This document shows, in pieces, positions 16,002-24,327 of a stretch of 64,000 nucleotides of DNA (positions are counted from its first letter, which is position 1; the number at the start of each line of letters is the position of its first letter). A program made the position numbers and the translations under genes. The notes under the pieces are model-generated. The model made no database searches, was not told the DNA's origin, and was given only the letters and a program-made list of their open reading frames with translations. Location of the stretch: assembly GCF_028416635.1 (NCBI RefSeq), contig NZ_CP114013.1, forward strand, positions 1,922,001 through 1,986,000, written 5' to 3'. The DNA is from Baekduia alba (lineage in GTDB: Bacteria > Actinomycetota > Thermoleophilia > Solirubrobacterales > Solirubrobacteraceae).

Positions 16002-17822
16002 TTATGACGCCGCCACCGTGAAGCGGCCGACGAGCGCCTCGAGCTCCTGCGCCGTAGCCGCCAGCTCCTGGGCGGAGGCCGCGATCTGCTGCGTGGAGGC
16101 CGAGGTCTGCTCGGTCGAGGCGGAGACCTCCTCCGAGGTCGCCGACGAGGACTCCGCCACGGCGCCTACGGCGTCGAGATCGTCCTCCATGCGCTTGCTG
16201 GAGACCGCGATCTCCGCGACGGCGGCGGCGATCCCGGCGACGCGCGCGTCCATGTCGCGGACGCCCTCGCCGATGCGGTCGAACGCCTCGCGGGCCTGGT
16301 CGACGACCTCCGCGCCCTGCGCGGTGCGCTGCGCGCCGTCGTCGACGACGCCGACCGCGCGGGTCGTCTCCGTCTGGATGGCGGCGATCAGCGCGGCGAT
16401 CGTGCGCGCCGCGGCCTGGGACTCCTCGGCCAGCTTGCGGACCTCCTCGGCGACGACCGCGAAGCCGCGGCCCTGCTCGCCGGCCCGGGCCGCCTCGATC
16501 GCGGCGTTGAGCGCCAGCAGGTTGGTCTGCTCGGCGATGCCGCCGATCGTGCCGACGATCGACCCGATCTCGCCTGACTTGTCGCCGAGGCTGCGGATCG
16601 CGGCGGTCACGTCGGCCGACGAGGCCTGGACGGCGGCCATCGCGGCCGTCGCGGCGGTGACGGCCTGGGCGCCAACGCCGGCCGCGCGGGCGGCCGCGGC
16701 GGCCGCGGCGGCGGTCTCGCGGGCGCCGTCGGCGCCGGCCGCGACCGCGCCGGACAGGTTGGACGCGCTGGAGCGCGCGGAGGCGATCGCGGTGACCTGG
16801 CGCTCGGCGCCGGCCGCGACGTCGCCGACGGCGCGGGCGATGTCGTCCACGGCACGGCCGGTCTCCGACGAGGACTGCGCCATCTCCCGCGAGGCGGTCG
16901 CCAGGTGCGACGCCGACGCCGACAGCCTGGCGACGAGCTCGCGCAGCTGCTCGATCATCGCGGCGAAGGCCTGGCCGAGCGCGTCGCGCTCCGAGCGCGG
17001 GGTGACGGTGGCGGTGAGGTCGCCGGCGGCGACGCGGCCGGCCGCGACGCTCATCGCACGCAGCGAGTCGACGACCTTGCCGAAGTGGCGGGCGGTGACC
17101 GCGAGCTCGTCGTCGCCGGGGACGTCGAGTCGGTGCTCGGTGTCGCCCTCGGCGAGGTGGCGGGCCGCGATGCCGATGCGCTTGGCGCGCCCGGCGAGCG
17201 AGCGCGTGATCGCGATGGCGACCGCGGCGGCGAGCAGGATGCCGAGCAGCAGGGCCACGATCGTCACGCGCTTGGCGTTGTCGGACGCCTGCTGCGCGCC
17301 GCGGACGCTGACCTGGCGCTGGCGCGCCAGGTAGCCCGCGATCTTCTCGGAGGCGCCGATCGGCCCGCGGACGTACTTGTCCACCTTGCGCAGCGCGACC
17401 AGCGCGGCGGCGTGGTCGCCGCGGGCGACGGCCGGGAAGAGCTTGCCGTTGACGTTCTCGTCGTGGAGGTGGTCGGCCGCCGCCGCGTTCTCGGAGATCC
17501 GGGTGATCGTCGGGTCGTGCAGCGCCGCGGCGGACTCCGACGCGGCGTCGGAGATCTTGACGCCGGCCTCCCACTCGGCCTTGTACTTGGGGTCGAACGT
17601 GGCGGCGTACAGCGCCTGGGCGGCCTGTTGCTGGCGCGAGCCGGCGACCTGGCGCGCGATGGCGTCCTGGCCCTTCTGCCAGTGCTCGAGCTCCTGCCAG
17701 TGGTGGTTGGCGGAGGACTGCATGGCCAGCGCGAGGATCAGCGCGGCGGAGAAGAGGGCGACGACGGCGGCGAAGGCGGCGGCGAGCTTGCGGCCGATGG
17801 TCCAGCGGAACAGCTGCGGCAT
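16002..17822 (-). CDS. Methyl-accepting chemotaxis protein
   Basis: 606 residues. Membrane helices at about 12-34 and 186-206 bracket a 150-residue helical sensor domain, probably a four-helix bundle. A HAMP domain follows, then a signalling coiled coil with the conserved hairpin tip [20 protein letters not shown]. Runs of alanine mark the long bundle. No CheW, CheA or flagellar gene is in the window, so the receptor may serve a pathway encoded elsewhere. ATG 17822 has a good upstream CAGGAG; the frame extends to 17900 without a better site. Confidence 0.9.
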   Translation of the reverse strand: MPQLFRWTIGRKLAAAFAAVVALFSAALILALAMQSSANHHWQELEHWQKGQDAIARQVAGSRQQQAAQALYAATFDPKYKAEWEAGVKISDAASESAAALHDPTITRISENAAAADHLHDENVNGKLFPAVARGDHAAALVALRKVDKYVRGPIGASEKIAGYLARQRQVSVRGAQQASDNAKRVTIVALLLGILLAAAVAIAITRSLAGRAKRIGIAARHLAEGDTEHRLDVPGDDELAVTARHFGKVVDSLRAMSVAAGRVAAGDLTATVTPRSERDALGQAFAAMIEQLRELVARLSASASHLATASREMAQSSSETGRAVDDIARAVGDVAAGAERQVTAIASARSSASNLSGAVAAGADGARETAAAAAAAARAAGVGAQAVTAATAAMAAVQASSADVTAAIRSLGDKSGEIGSIVGTIGGIAEQTNLLALNAAIEAARAGEQGRGFAVVAEEVRKLAEESQAAARTIAALIAAIQTETTRAVGVVDDGAQRTAQGAEVVDQAREAFDRIGEGVRDMDARVAGIAAAVAEIAVSSKRMEDDLDAVGAVAESSSATSEEVSASTEQTSASTQQIAASAQELAATAQELEALVGRFTVAAS

Positions 17823-17921
17823 TGCGGGAGGGGCTCCTGGGGGCTTGGGAGGCTTCCCGCGGTGATCGGCCGGTGCGCCGTCCGTTTGAGGACGACGCAC
17901 CGGAGCGCAAGGCGCTGAGGG

Positions 17922-18293
17922 CTACTCGCCCGGGCCCTCGTCGGCGGCGATCGCGCCCGCCTCGACGCGCTCGTCGCTGTGCGTGCGCGCGTCGTCGGTG
18001 TGGCCCTCGACGATGAGGTCGTTCCACGAGTAGAGGATCGGGACCTGGTAGAGCGACTGGTTCGCCGCGCGGAAGCGGTTGAACTCCGGCCCGTACCAGT
18101 AGGACTCCCACTGCTCCTTGGTCTCGAACGAGGCCATCTGGAGCAGCTTGTAGGCGTCGTCGCGGTTGCGCTGCACCTGGTACGCCGTCGCGCCGTAGCG
18201 CAGGGCTACCGGCGCGATGTCGGCGAGCGCCGCCTCGAGCTTGTCGCCACGGAAGACCGTGGCGTACCAGGGGACGTGGACGATTCCTGCCAT
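17922..18293 (-). CDS. Conserved hypothetical protein, dimeric alpha/beta-barrel-like
   Basis: 123 residues. The pattern VPWYATVFRGDKLEAAL, then DDAYKLLQMASFETKEQWE and a tryptophan/tyrosine-rich centre resembles small ferredoxin-like monooxygenase or NIPSNAP-type folds. I do not recognise a precise family. It starts 4 bases after the crotonyl-CoA carboxylase/reductase stop, so co-transcription is almost certain, and a role near that enzyme is possible but unproven. The last 25 residues are acidic and disordered. Confidence 0.65.
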   Translation of the reverse strand: MAGIVHVPWYATVFRGDKLEAALADIAPVALRYGATAYQVQRNRDDAYKLLQMASFETKEQWESYWYGPEFNRFRAANQSLYQVPILYSWNDLIVEGHTDDARTHSDERVEAGAIAADEGPGE

Positions 18294-18297
18294 GGGC

Positions 18298-19551
18298 CTA
18301 GCCCACCTCCGCGTAAATGGCTCCGGGCCCGTCGGCGGTCTTGCCCAGGCCCTCCTTCTCGGCGCCGACCAAGATGGAGATCTTGCCCGCGTGCTTGTTG
18401 TCCTTCATCAGCTGGTGGGCCTCGGCGACGCCATCGAAGCCCAGGGTACGCCACAGCACCGGTCGGATGGCGCCCGACTCGATGAGCTCGTTGGCCTTCA
18501 GGCACTCGTACGCGTTGGCGAAGTGCGAGCCGAGGATCTCCTTCTGCTTCATCCACAGGTAGCGAACGTCGAAGTCCAGGTTGAAGCCCGTGGTGCCGGC
18601 GCAGATGACGACCTTGCCGAACGGCTTGACGGTCAGGACCGAGGTCGGGAACGTCGCCGTCCCGACGTGCTCGAAGACGATGTCGGGCGCGCCGCCGAGG
18701 ATCTCCTCGACCGCCTTGCCGAACCGGCGCGACTCCTTGAAGCGCGCCTTCTCCTCCTCGGGCGTCTCGCCGCCCTTGCGCATCATCCCGCTGAACGCGT
18801 TGCGGTTGATGAAGCCCTTGGCGCCGAGCTGCTCGACGAGCGCGCCCTTCTCGTCGGAGTTGACGACGCCGACGCACTCGGCGCCCGCCGCCTTGCAGAT
18901 CTGCGTCGCGAAGACGCCGAGGCCGCCGGCGGCGCCCCAGATCAGGACCTTCTGGCCGGCCTGGAGGTTGCAGCGCGTCATGAGCATGCGCCAGGCGGTG
19001 AAGTAGACGAGGCCGTAGGACGCGGCCTCCTCCCAGGTCAGGGCCGCCGGCTTGGGCAGCAGCTGCTGAGCTTGGACCTTCGTGAACTGCGCGAAGGAGC
19101 CCCAGGTCGTCTCGTAGCCCCAGATCTTCTGCGACGGGGCGGCCATCGGGTCGAGGCCGTGGACCTCGGGATCCTCGTAGGAGGCCTGGTTGCAGTGCAG
19201 GACGACCTCGTCGCCGGCCTTCCAGCGGGTGACGCCGGCGCCGACCTTCCATACGACGCCGGAGGCGTCCGAGCCGCCGATGTGGTGGCCGTACTCGGGG
19301 TGGTCGCCGTACTTCATGACGGACACCGGCTTGCCGAGTGCCGCCCAGACGTTGTTGTAGTTGACGCCCGCGGCCATGACGCGGACGATCACCTCGAAGG
19401 CACCGGGCTCCGGTACCTCGATCTCCTCGAGCTGGAACGCGTCCTTGGGCTCGCCGAACCGCTCCTCGCGGATGACCCATGCGGTCATCGTGTCCGGCAG
19501 CGTGCCGGGCTCGGTGTCGACGGTGGCGACCTGCGTCACATCAACGGCCAT
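18298..19551 (-). CDS. ccr: Crotonyl-CoA carboxylase/reductase
   Basis: 417 residues of the medium-chain reductase family without zinc sites. The Ccr-specific segments YNNVWAALGKPVSVMKYGD, WGYETTWGSFAQF and YGLVYFTAWRMLMTRC are present, as is the NADPH loop WGAAGGLGVFATQ. Conserved Asn (in GVNYNNVW) and the Glu in LTWEEAASYG correspond to CO2-binding positions in characterised enzymes. Ccr reduces and carboxylates crotonyl-CoA to ethylmalonyl-CoA using NADPH and CO2. It supplies the substrate for the MeaA-type mutase encoded at 8.6-10.6 kb. No -10 element sits close to the ATG, so this message probably has a leader. Confidence 0.93.
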   Translation of the reverse strand: MAVDVTQVATVDTEPGTLPDTMTAWVIREERFGEPKDAFQLEEIEVPEPGAFEVIVRVMAAGVNYNNVWAALGKPVSVMKYGDHPEYGHHIGGSDASGVVWKVGAGVTRWKAGDEVVLHCNQASYEDPEVHGLDPMAAPSQKIWGYETTWGSFAQFTKVQAQQLLPKPAALTWEEAASYGLVYFTAWRMLMTRCNLQAGQKVLIWGAAGGLGVFATQICKAAGAECVGVVNSDEKGALVEQLGAKGFINRNAFSGMMRKGGETPEEEKARFKESRRFGKAVEEILGGAPDIVFEHVGTATFPTSVLTVKPFGKVVICAGTTGFNLDFDVRYLWMKQKEILGSHFANAYECLKANELIESGAIRPVLWRTLGFDGVAEAHQLMKDNKHAGKISILVGAEKEGLGKTADGPGAIYAEVG

Positions 19552-19662
19552 GTTCTCGGTGGGACCCTTTGGGAATCGTGGTTCGTAGGGGCGCTGCGGG
19601 CGCTGCGAAGGCGCGAACCATACGCCAGATCGGGCTAGGAGGGGCCGCCGAGACGCGAACGT

Positions 19663-20610
19663 TCATTCGTCGGACAGGATGCCCTGGCGCCGGAAGAACC
19701 ACAGCAGCGCCAGTGCCGAGAGCACCATGCTGCCGACGCCGTAGCCCCAGAACGCGGCCGGGGTGTTGATGTGGCGGACGAGCGTCCCGAAGTTCTGGCC
19801 GAAGAACCCGGTGACGAACGTCAGGGGCAGGAAGATCGTCGCGACGACCGTGAGCTGCTTGGAGATCGCGTTGAGGCGGTTGGAGACCGTGCTCAAATAC
19901 AGGTCGAGCGCGCCGGAGAGCAGGTCGCGGTAGGAGTCGATCAGCTCGGAGATCCGGACGAGGTGGTCGTAGACGTCGCGGAACCAGTCGCGTGCGTCGT
20001 CGGCCTCCAGGCCCGGCAGCCGGCCGAGGATGTCGCCGCCGCGGGCGAGGATGTCGCGCTGGGGCGTCGCGATCCGGCGCAGCTCGATGAGCTTGCGGCG
20101 GAGGTGGAACAGGTCCTCGCGCTGGTCCTGGCTCGGCTTCTCGAGCATCGCGTCCATGAGCTCGTCGATGCGGTCGTCGACGCCGTCGAGGACCGGGAAG
20201 AACGAGTCGGTCAGCGCGTCGAGGACGCGGTAGATCGCCTCCTCCTCGGTCTTGGGCGTCTCGCGCACGATCCGCTCCTGCGCGGCGTGCAGGAGCTCGT
20301 GGAGGCCGTGGTGGAGCGTGATCATCCACTGGCCGGAGACGTGGAAGTGGACCTCGACCGGGCGGCCGTCGGGCTCGATGCCGTAGAAGACCAGCAGCGC
20401 GGTCGTGCCGTAGTCGTCGAGCTTGGGGCGCTGCCCGAACTCCTGGGAGTCCTCGATCGCGAGCGGATGGAGGCCGAAGCGCTGGCCGACGTCGGCGATC
20501 TGCTCGTTGGAGCAGCCGTGGAGCTTGAGCCAGAAGAACTCGCCGCGGTCGAGGAGCTCGGGGATCGCCGGGTCGTCGACGGAGTGGAGGACCTGCACCG
20601 GCGGGATCAT
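19663..20610 (-). CDS. corA: CorA-family divalent cation channel with GQN in place of GMN
   Basis: 315 residues: a large cytoplasmic alpha/beta domain, a long stalk helix, and two C-terminal membrane helices (about 252-270 and 285-306). The signature loop after the first helix reads FFGQNFG (GQN at 271-273) where Mg2+ channels have YGMN. CorA proteins move Mg2+, Co2+ or Ni2+, and relatives such as ZntB move Zn2+. The QN variant leaves the selectivity open. It lies behind the MarR-MFS pair on the same strand, separated by two hairpins, so it is probably a separate unit. Confidence 0.87.
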   Translation of the reverse strand: MIPPVQVLHSVDDPAIPELLDRGEFFWLKLHGCSNEQIADVGQRFGLHPLAIEDSQEFGQRPKLDDYGTTALLVFYGIEPDGRPVEVHFHVSGQWMITLHHGLHELLHAAQERIVRETPKTEEEAIYRVLDALTDSFFPVLDGVDDRIDELMDAMLEKPSQDQREDLFHLRRKLIELRRIATPQRDILARGGDILGRLPGLEADDARDWFRDVYDHLVRISELIDSYRDLLSGALDLYLSTVSNRLNAISKQLTVVATIFLPLTFVTGFFGQNFGTLVRHINTPAAFWGYGVGSMVLSALALLWFFRRQGILSDE

Positions 20611-20633
20611 CCCGCCGGCGCAGGTCGGAACTG

Positions 20634-20665
20634 CCGAACGCCCGCCCAGGGCAGGCGGGGTTCGG
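20634..20665 (-). terminator. GC hairpin between the MFS and corA genes, proximal to corA
   Basis: Arms CCGAACGCCCGCC and GGCGGGGTTCGG pair with one bulged C around a 7-base loop. It follows a second hairpin downstream of the MFS stop, together forming a tandem terminator. Confidence 0.5.
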
Positions 20666-20667
20666 TC

Positions 20668-20697
20668 GCGGGTGTTCGCCCAGAGGGCGAGACCCGC
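20668..20697 (-). terminator. GC hairpin immediately behind the MFS exporter gene
   Basis: GCGGGT pairs with ACCCGC and TCGCCC with GGGCGA around the loop AGA, with a small internal bulge. It begins 4 bases after the MFS stop codon. Confidence 0.55.
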
Positions 20698-20701
20698 AGG
20701 G

Positions 20702-22315
20702 CTAAGCCAGCACGGTCTCCGCCGCGGCGCCGAGCTCGGCGCCGGCGTCGCCGGTCCCGGCCTCGGAGCTGGCGGCGTCGTGGACCGGCTGGCGGTGGGG
20801 GACGCCGGGCGCGACCAGCAGCCAGGCGGCGACCGCGCCGATCGCGCACACCACCGCCGCGATCCGCAGGCCGTCGTTCAAGGCGTACAGGAACGCCTGC
20901 TCGACCGCGCTGTGGACGGCGGCCGGGCCGCCGCTCGTGGCGCCGCCCGCCCCGAGGTTCGCGGCGAGGTCGTGGCGGGTCGCGTCCGGCACCTGCGGCA
21001 GCAGCTCGTCGATCTTGTGGCGGCCCAGCGTGGTGATGAGCGCGCCCATCGCGGCGACGCCGAACGTGCCGCCGACCATCCGGCTCATCGACAGCACGCC
21101 GGAGGCGACGCCGGCCTTGGTCGGGTCCACCGCGTTCATCGCGGCGGTCGACATGGGGGACATGATCAGGCCCATCCCAAGGCCCATCAGCACGAAGGCG
21201 CCGACGAGGAAGCCGTAGGACGTGTCGGCCGCGACGTGGCCCTGCCAGAACAGGGAGATCGCGGTCAGGACGAGGCCGAGCGTCATCAGCGGGCGCGGCC
21301 CGATGCGGTCGCTGAGGCGGCCGGCGATCGGTCCGACGACGATGATCACGCCGGTCGTGGGGAGGAAGCGCACGCCGGTCTGCAGCGGCGAGTAGTGATG
21401 GATGTTCTGGAGGTAGAGGGCGAAGAAGAAGAACGTCGCGAGCATCGCGAAGCTGACGACGAACGCGACGACGTTCGCGCCCGCGAAGGAGCGCGAGCGG
21501 AAGAACTTGAAGTCCACCATCGGGTTGGCGATGCGGGCCTCGATGACGACGAACGCGACGAGCCCGACGACCGCGGCGGCGAGCAGGCCGATGATCCGGC
21601 CCGAGCCCCAGCCCCACGCGTTGCCCTCGACGAGCGCGAGGACCAGCGCGCCGAGGCCGATCGTGAGCGTGCCGACGCCGGCGTAGTCGATCGAGGGCGG
21701 CGCGGTCTCGTCGCGCGACTCGTGCGTCGCGAAGAGGGTCACCGCGACGGCGGCGACGGCGACCGGCAGGTTGAGGAAGAAGATCGACTGCCAGGAGACG
21801 TTCTCGACCAGGAAGCCGCCGACGACGGGGCCGATCGCCAGCGCCATCGCCGACACGCCGGCCCAGGTCCCGATCGCCTTGCCGCGCTCCTCGGGCGGGA
21901 ACGCGTTGGTGATGATCGACAGCGTGGCCGGCATCATGAACGCGGCGCCGATGCCCTGGATCGCGCGGCCGGTGACGAGCCACGCGTCGGACTGGCTGAG
22001 GCCGATGAAGCCGGAGGACAGGCCGAACGTGACGACGCCGAACAGGAACATCCGGCGGCGGCCGAAGATGTCGCCGAGGCGACCGCCGGTGACGAGCAGG
22101 ACCGCGAAGCTCAAGGTGTAGGCGTTGACGGTCCACTCGAGGCCGCTGATCGAGGCGTCGAGGTCCTTCTGGATCGACGGCAGCGCGACGTTCACGACCG
22201 TGTTGTCCAACATGATCATGAACAGCGCGAAGCACATCGCCGCGAGGGTCCACCAGCGGCGGTTCTCCTCGTTGACGAACCGGGTCCGGAGCTGGGCGTG
22301 GGTGGGGGAGGTCAT
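20702..22315 (-). CDS. MFS drug exporter, DHA2 (EmrB/QacA) family, 14 helices
   Basis: 537 residues. Motif LDNTVVNVALPSIQKDL in helix 1 is the DHA2 signature, and motif A appears as GRLGDIFGRRRMF between helices 2 and 3. About 14 hydrophobic segments follow; the last 40 residues are a soluble tail. These proton antiporters expel drugs, dyes or metabolites. The ATG at 22315 overlaps the stop of the MarR gene (ATGA), so regulator and pump form an operon. The substrate is unknown. Confidence 0.92.
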   Translation of the reverse strand: MTSPTHAQLRTRFVNEENRRWWTLAAMCFALFMIMLDNTVVNVALPSIQKDLDASISGLEWTVNAYTLSFAVLLVTGGRLGDIFGRRRMFLFGVVTFGLSSGFIGLSQSDAWLVTGRAIQGIGAAFMMPATLSIITNAFPPEERGKAIGTWAGVSAMALAIGPVVGGFLVENVSWQSIFFLNLPVAVAAVAVTLFATHESRDETAPPSIDYAGVGTLTIGLGALVLALVEGNAWGWGSGRIIGLLAAAVVGLVAFVVIEARIANPMVDFKFFRSRSFAGANVVAFVVSFAMLATFFFFALYLQNIHHYSPLQTGVRFLPTTGVIIVVGPIAGRLSDRIGPRPLMTLGLVLTAISLFWQGHVAADTSYGFLVGAFVLMGLGMGLIMSPMSTAAMNAVDPTKAGVASGVLSMSRMVGGTFGVAAMGALITTLGRHKIDELLPQVPDATRHDLAANLGAGGATSGGPAAVHSAVEQAFLYALNDGLRIAAVVCAIGAVAAWLLVAPGVPHRQPVHDAASSEAGTGDAGAELGAAAETVLA

Positions 22316-22776
22316 GGAGTGGAGGGCTCCTTGGGGAGGAGGGAGAGGGCGTCCAGGAGCGCTTTGCGCTGGACGGGGGTGAGGTCGGCGGCCCAGGCCT
22401 CGAGGCCTTGCAGGCGCGCCGTGTCGACGCGGTCGATCACGTCGCGGGCCTTGTCGTTGGCGCCCACGCGCTTCATGCGCCGGTCGTGCTCGTCCTCCCG
22501 GCGCTCGACGAGGCCGCGCTGAAGCAGGGCGTCGACGGTCCGGGAGGCGTTGGGGAGGGACATCGAGAGCGCCTCGGCGAGCTCCTTGACCGAGATCTCG
22601 GTCTGGCTCTCGACGAGGACGTGCAGCAGCTTGAGCTGGGTCATCGACAGATCCAGCTCGGCAAGCAGGCGGTACAGCTCCTGCGTCGATCCCTTCATGA
22701 TGACGCGCCACAGATCCGCCAGCGCCTCCGCCAACGCGGCGGGGGTCGCTTCCGTGGCTGCACTGCTTGCTTGCAT
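22312..22776 (-). CDS. MarR-family repressor of the adjacent exporter
   Basis: 154 residues. A winged helix is seen at MTQLKLLHVLVESQTEISV, then KELAEALSMSLPNASRTVDALL (recognition helix) and the wing VERREDEHDRRMKRV. MarR proteins bind palindromes as dimers and release on ligand binding. The frame opens at 22812, but ATG 22776 is preferred because it gives the usual N-terminal dimerisation helix. A 20-bp palindrome overlies this start, which suggests autoregulation of the whole operon. Confidence 0.85.
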   Translation of the reverse strand: MQASSAATEATPAALAEALADLWRVIMKGSTQELYRLLAELDLSMTQLKLLHVLVESQTEISVKELAEALSMSLPNASRTVDALLQRGLVERREDEHDRRMKRVGANDKARDVIDRVDTARLQGLEAWAADLTPVQRKALLDALSLLPKEPSTP

Positions 22777-22785
22777 GCACGCAAG
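22766..22785. promoter_or_regulatory. Near-perfect 20-bp palindrome, probable MarR operator
   Basis: CTTGCTTGCATGCACGCAAG differs from its reverse complement at one symmetrical position only. It is centred on TGCATGCA and covers the start codon of the MarR gene. TTGCATGCAA-type palindromes are typical MarR sites. Confidence 0.6.
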
Positions 22786-22909
22786 TATTGCGGACGCGCA
22801 CCGGTCTGGCAAGACGGGCGGTCCGACGTCGCCACCGCCGGTCCTGGCCTGCGCCGCCGGCCGCGTCGTCGACCGACGCTCACACCGCGGCCGACCTCCC
22901 GGCGGGAAC

Positions 22910-22915
22910 TAGGAT
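22910..22915 (+). promoter_or_regulatory. -10 element TAGGAT of the secreted-protein gene
   Basis: The gap to ATG 22923 is 7 bases; the alternative ATG at 22914 would lie inside the hexamer. Confidence 0.45.
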
Positions 22916-22922
22916 GCGAGCC

Positions 22923-23450
22923 ATGCGTCGCTTGACGATCGGTCTGCTCGCCGCCGCGGTCCTGCTGGTCGCGGCTCCCGCGTCGTCGGTCGCCGAGCCG
23001 ACGCCGTCGCAGACGGTCTTCACGCAGAAGCTGCTCGACGACAGCGCCACGAGCGCCGGCGTCAAGCGGATGCTCACCGACAAGCAGGCGATCGTCGATC
23101 CGCGGTCGGGCTTCGTCGACGTCACCGGCGACGGGCGGCAGGATGCGCTGATCCTGGTGTCCACCGGCGGGGCGGCGGGTGCGGTCGCGCTGTACGTCTT
23201 CTCGACCCACGGCCAGACGACGACCGGCAACGACGACACGTCGCTGAAGGTCGTCTTCCGCGTGCAGTCGCTCTACGACGCCGCGCTGCGGGTCAACGGC
23301 ACGACGCTCAGCATCCTCGAGCCGAAGTTCGCCAAGGGCGACGACCTCTGCTGCCCCGCCAAGCTCCGCGAGCGCGACTACGCCTTCGACGCCAAGGCGC
23401 TCACGTTCCATCGCACGGCGGACAAGACCACGCCGTTCACGACCGACTGA
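22923..23450 (+). CDS. Small secreted protein of unknown function
   Basis: 175 residues with a clear signal peptide (MRRLTIGLLAAAVLLVAAPA, cleavage near AEP at about 25-27). The mature domain contains GFVDVTGDGRQDALILVSTG, which resembles an FG-GAP/VCBS-like calcium-binding strand pair, and a CC pair near residue 143. I recognise no enzyme motif. The tandem tail KTTPFTTD is polar. It diverges from the MarR operon. Confidence 0.7.
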   Translation: MRRLTIGLLAAAVLLVAAPASSVAEPTPSQTVFTQKLLDDSATSAGVKRMLTDKQAIVDPRSGFVDVTGDGRQDALILVSTGGAAGAVALYVFSTHGQTTTGNDDTSLKVVFRVQSLYDAALRVNGTTLSILEPKFAKGDDLCCPAKLRERDYAFDAKALTFHRTADKTTPFTTD

Positions 23451-23475
23451 CGGCCGTTGCCGCCACTGCGGCGCC

Positions 23476-23922
23476 CTAGGGCTGCAGCAGGTCGTTCTGC
23501 GACGTCGGGCGTTCCTTGCCGACCAGGATCGTCGCCGGCTTCACGCCGTCGCCCCCGACGCGCAGGGCGTAGGTGCCCTCCACGACCTGGCCCTTGACGG
23601 ACGCGGTCTCGCGGGGGTTGATCGGGCCCGTCGCGATCGCCTTCTGGCCGGGGCCGGAGTCGCCGGGCTGATCGTCGGTCTCCAGCGTCACCTGCTGGGA
23701 GGCCGATGACTGGTTGGAGATGATCAGCGTGATCGGGCCGGCGCCGAACTTCCGCGGCGAGACGATCACGGACTGGTCGTTGATCGCCGCGCTGACGACG
23801 ATCGGCGTCGGCGGCCGCTCGGCGTTGGCGTACTTGTGATCGCTGTCACCGCAAGAGACCAGCACGAAGGCGGCCGTGGTCGCGCAAGCGGCGACCGCTG
23901 CCTTTCGGGGCGTCCTGCGCAT
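23476..23922 (-). CDS. Lipoprotein with cupredoxin-like/beta-sandwich domain
   Basis: 148 residues. The signal peptide from ATG 23922 has RRTPRK, a hydrophobic core and a lipobox ending VLVSC (Cys 24). The mature part is beta-rich (VIVSPRKFGAGPITLIISNQ) and resembles the cupredoxin-like fold found in many actinobacterial lipoproteins, but no Cys-His-Met copper set is present. The frame also has ATG 23943; 23922 is preferred because AGAGG sits 9 bases before it. It is convergent with the secreted-protein gene. Confidence 0.7.
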   Translation of the reverse strand: MRRTPRKAAVAACATTAAFVLVSCGDSDHKYANAERPPTPIVVSAAINDQSVIVSPRKFGAGPITLIISNQSSASQQVTLETDDQPGDSGPGQKAIATGPINPRETASVKGQVVEGTYALRVGGDGVKPATILVGKERPTSQNDLLQP

Positions 23923-24047
23923 AGCTGGCCTCTGGCTCCTCATCCTCGACCCGGATCACCCCAGTACCCAGAGGGCTGCTGGTTGACCCGGCCGGAACCC
24001 TAGCCGAGCGGAGCGCTGGACGCCAGGACCACTTCAGGAGCCCTGAG

Positions 24048-24251
24048 TCAACCGGGGCTGTCTCCACCGGTGTGGGACGCCGCGCGGTCGGCTTCGATCT
24101 GGCCGAGAGCATCCTGGAGGAGATCCCACGCCTCGGCCTCGGCGTCGTCGTAGCGGCGCCCGGAGAGGTCGGTCAGGCCGTCGCGGTACGTGCTCCACGC
24201 CTGGCGGGTGCGCTCCTCGAGCGCGGGATCGTGCGGGGCGGACGTCGTCAT
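24048..24251 (-). CDS. Small acidic helical protein
   Basis: 67 residues, very acidic (LEERTRQAWSTYRDGLTDLS, then DDAEAEAWDLLQDALGQIEAD). It looks like two amphipathic helices. The reading frame is supported by a TACCGT -10 element 8 bases before ATG 24251 and by divergence from the DnaQ-fusion gene. No family is recognised. Confidence 0.6.
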   Translation of the reverse strand: MTTSAPHDPALEERTRQAWSTYRDGLTDLSGRRYDDAEAEAWDLLQDALGQIEADRAASHTGGDSPG

Positions 24252-24259
24252 GCACCTGC

Positions 24260-24265
24260 ACGGTA
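24260..24265 (-). promoter_or_regulatory. -10 element TACCGT of the small acidic protein gene
   Basis: Eight bases separate it from ATG 24251. Confidence 0.4.
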
Positions 24266-24327
24266 CCCCCATCGGCGGTCGAGTCGTGCACGCCGTCCGA
24301 AGGCGGGAGTACAAACACACGTTCGCC

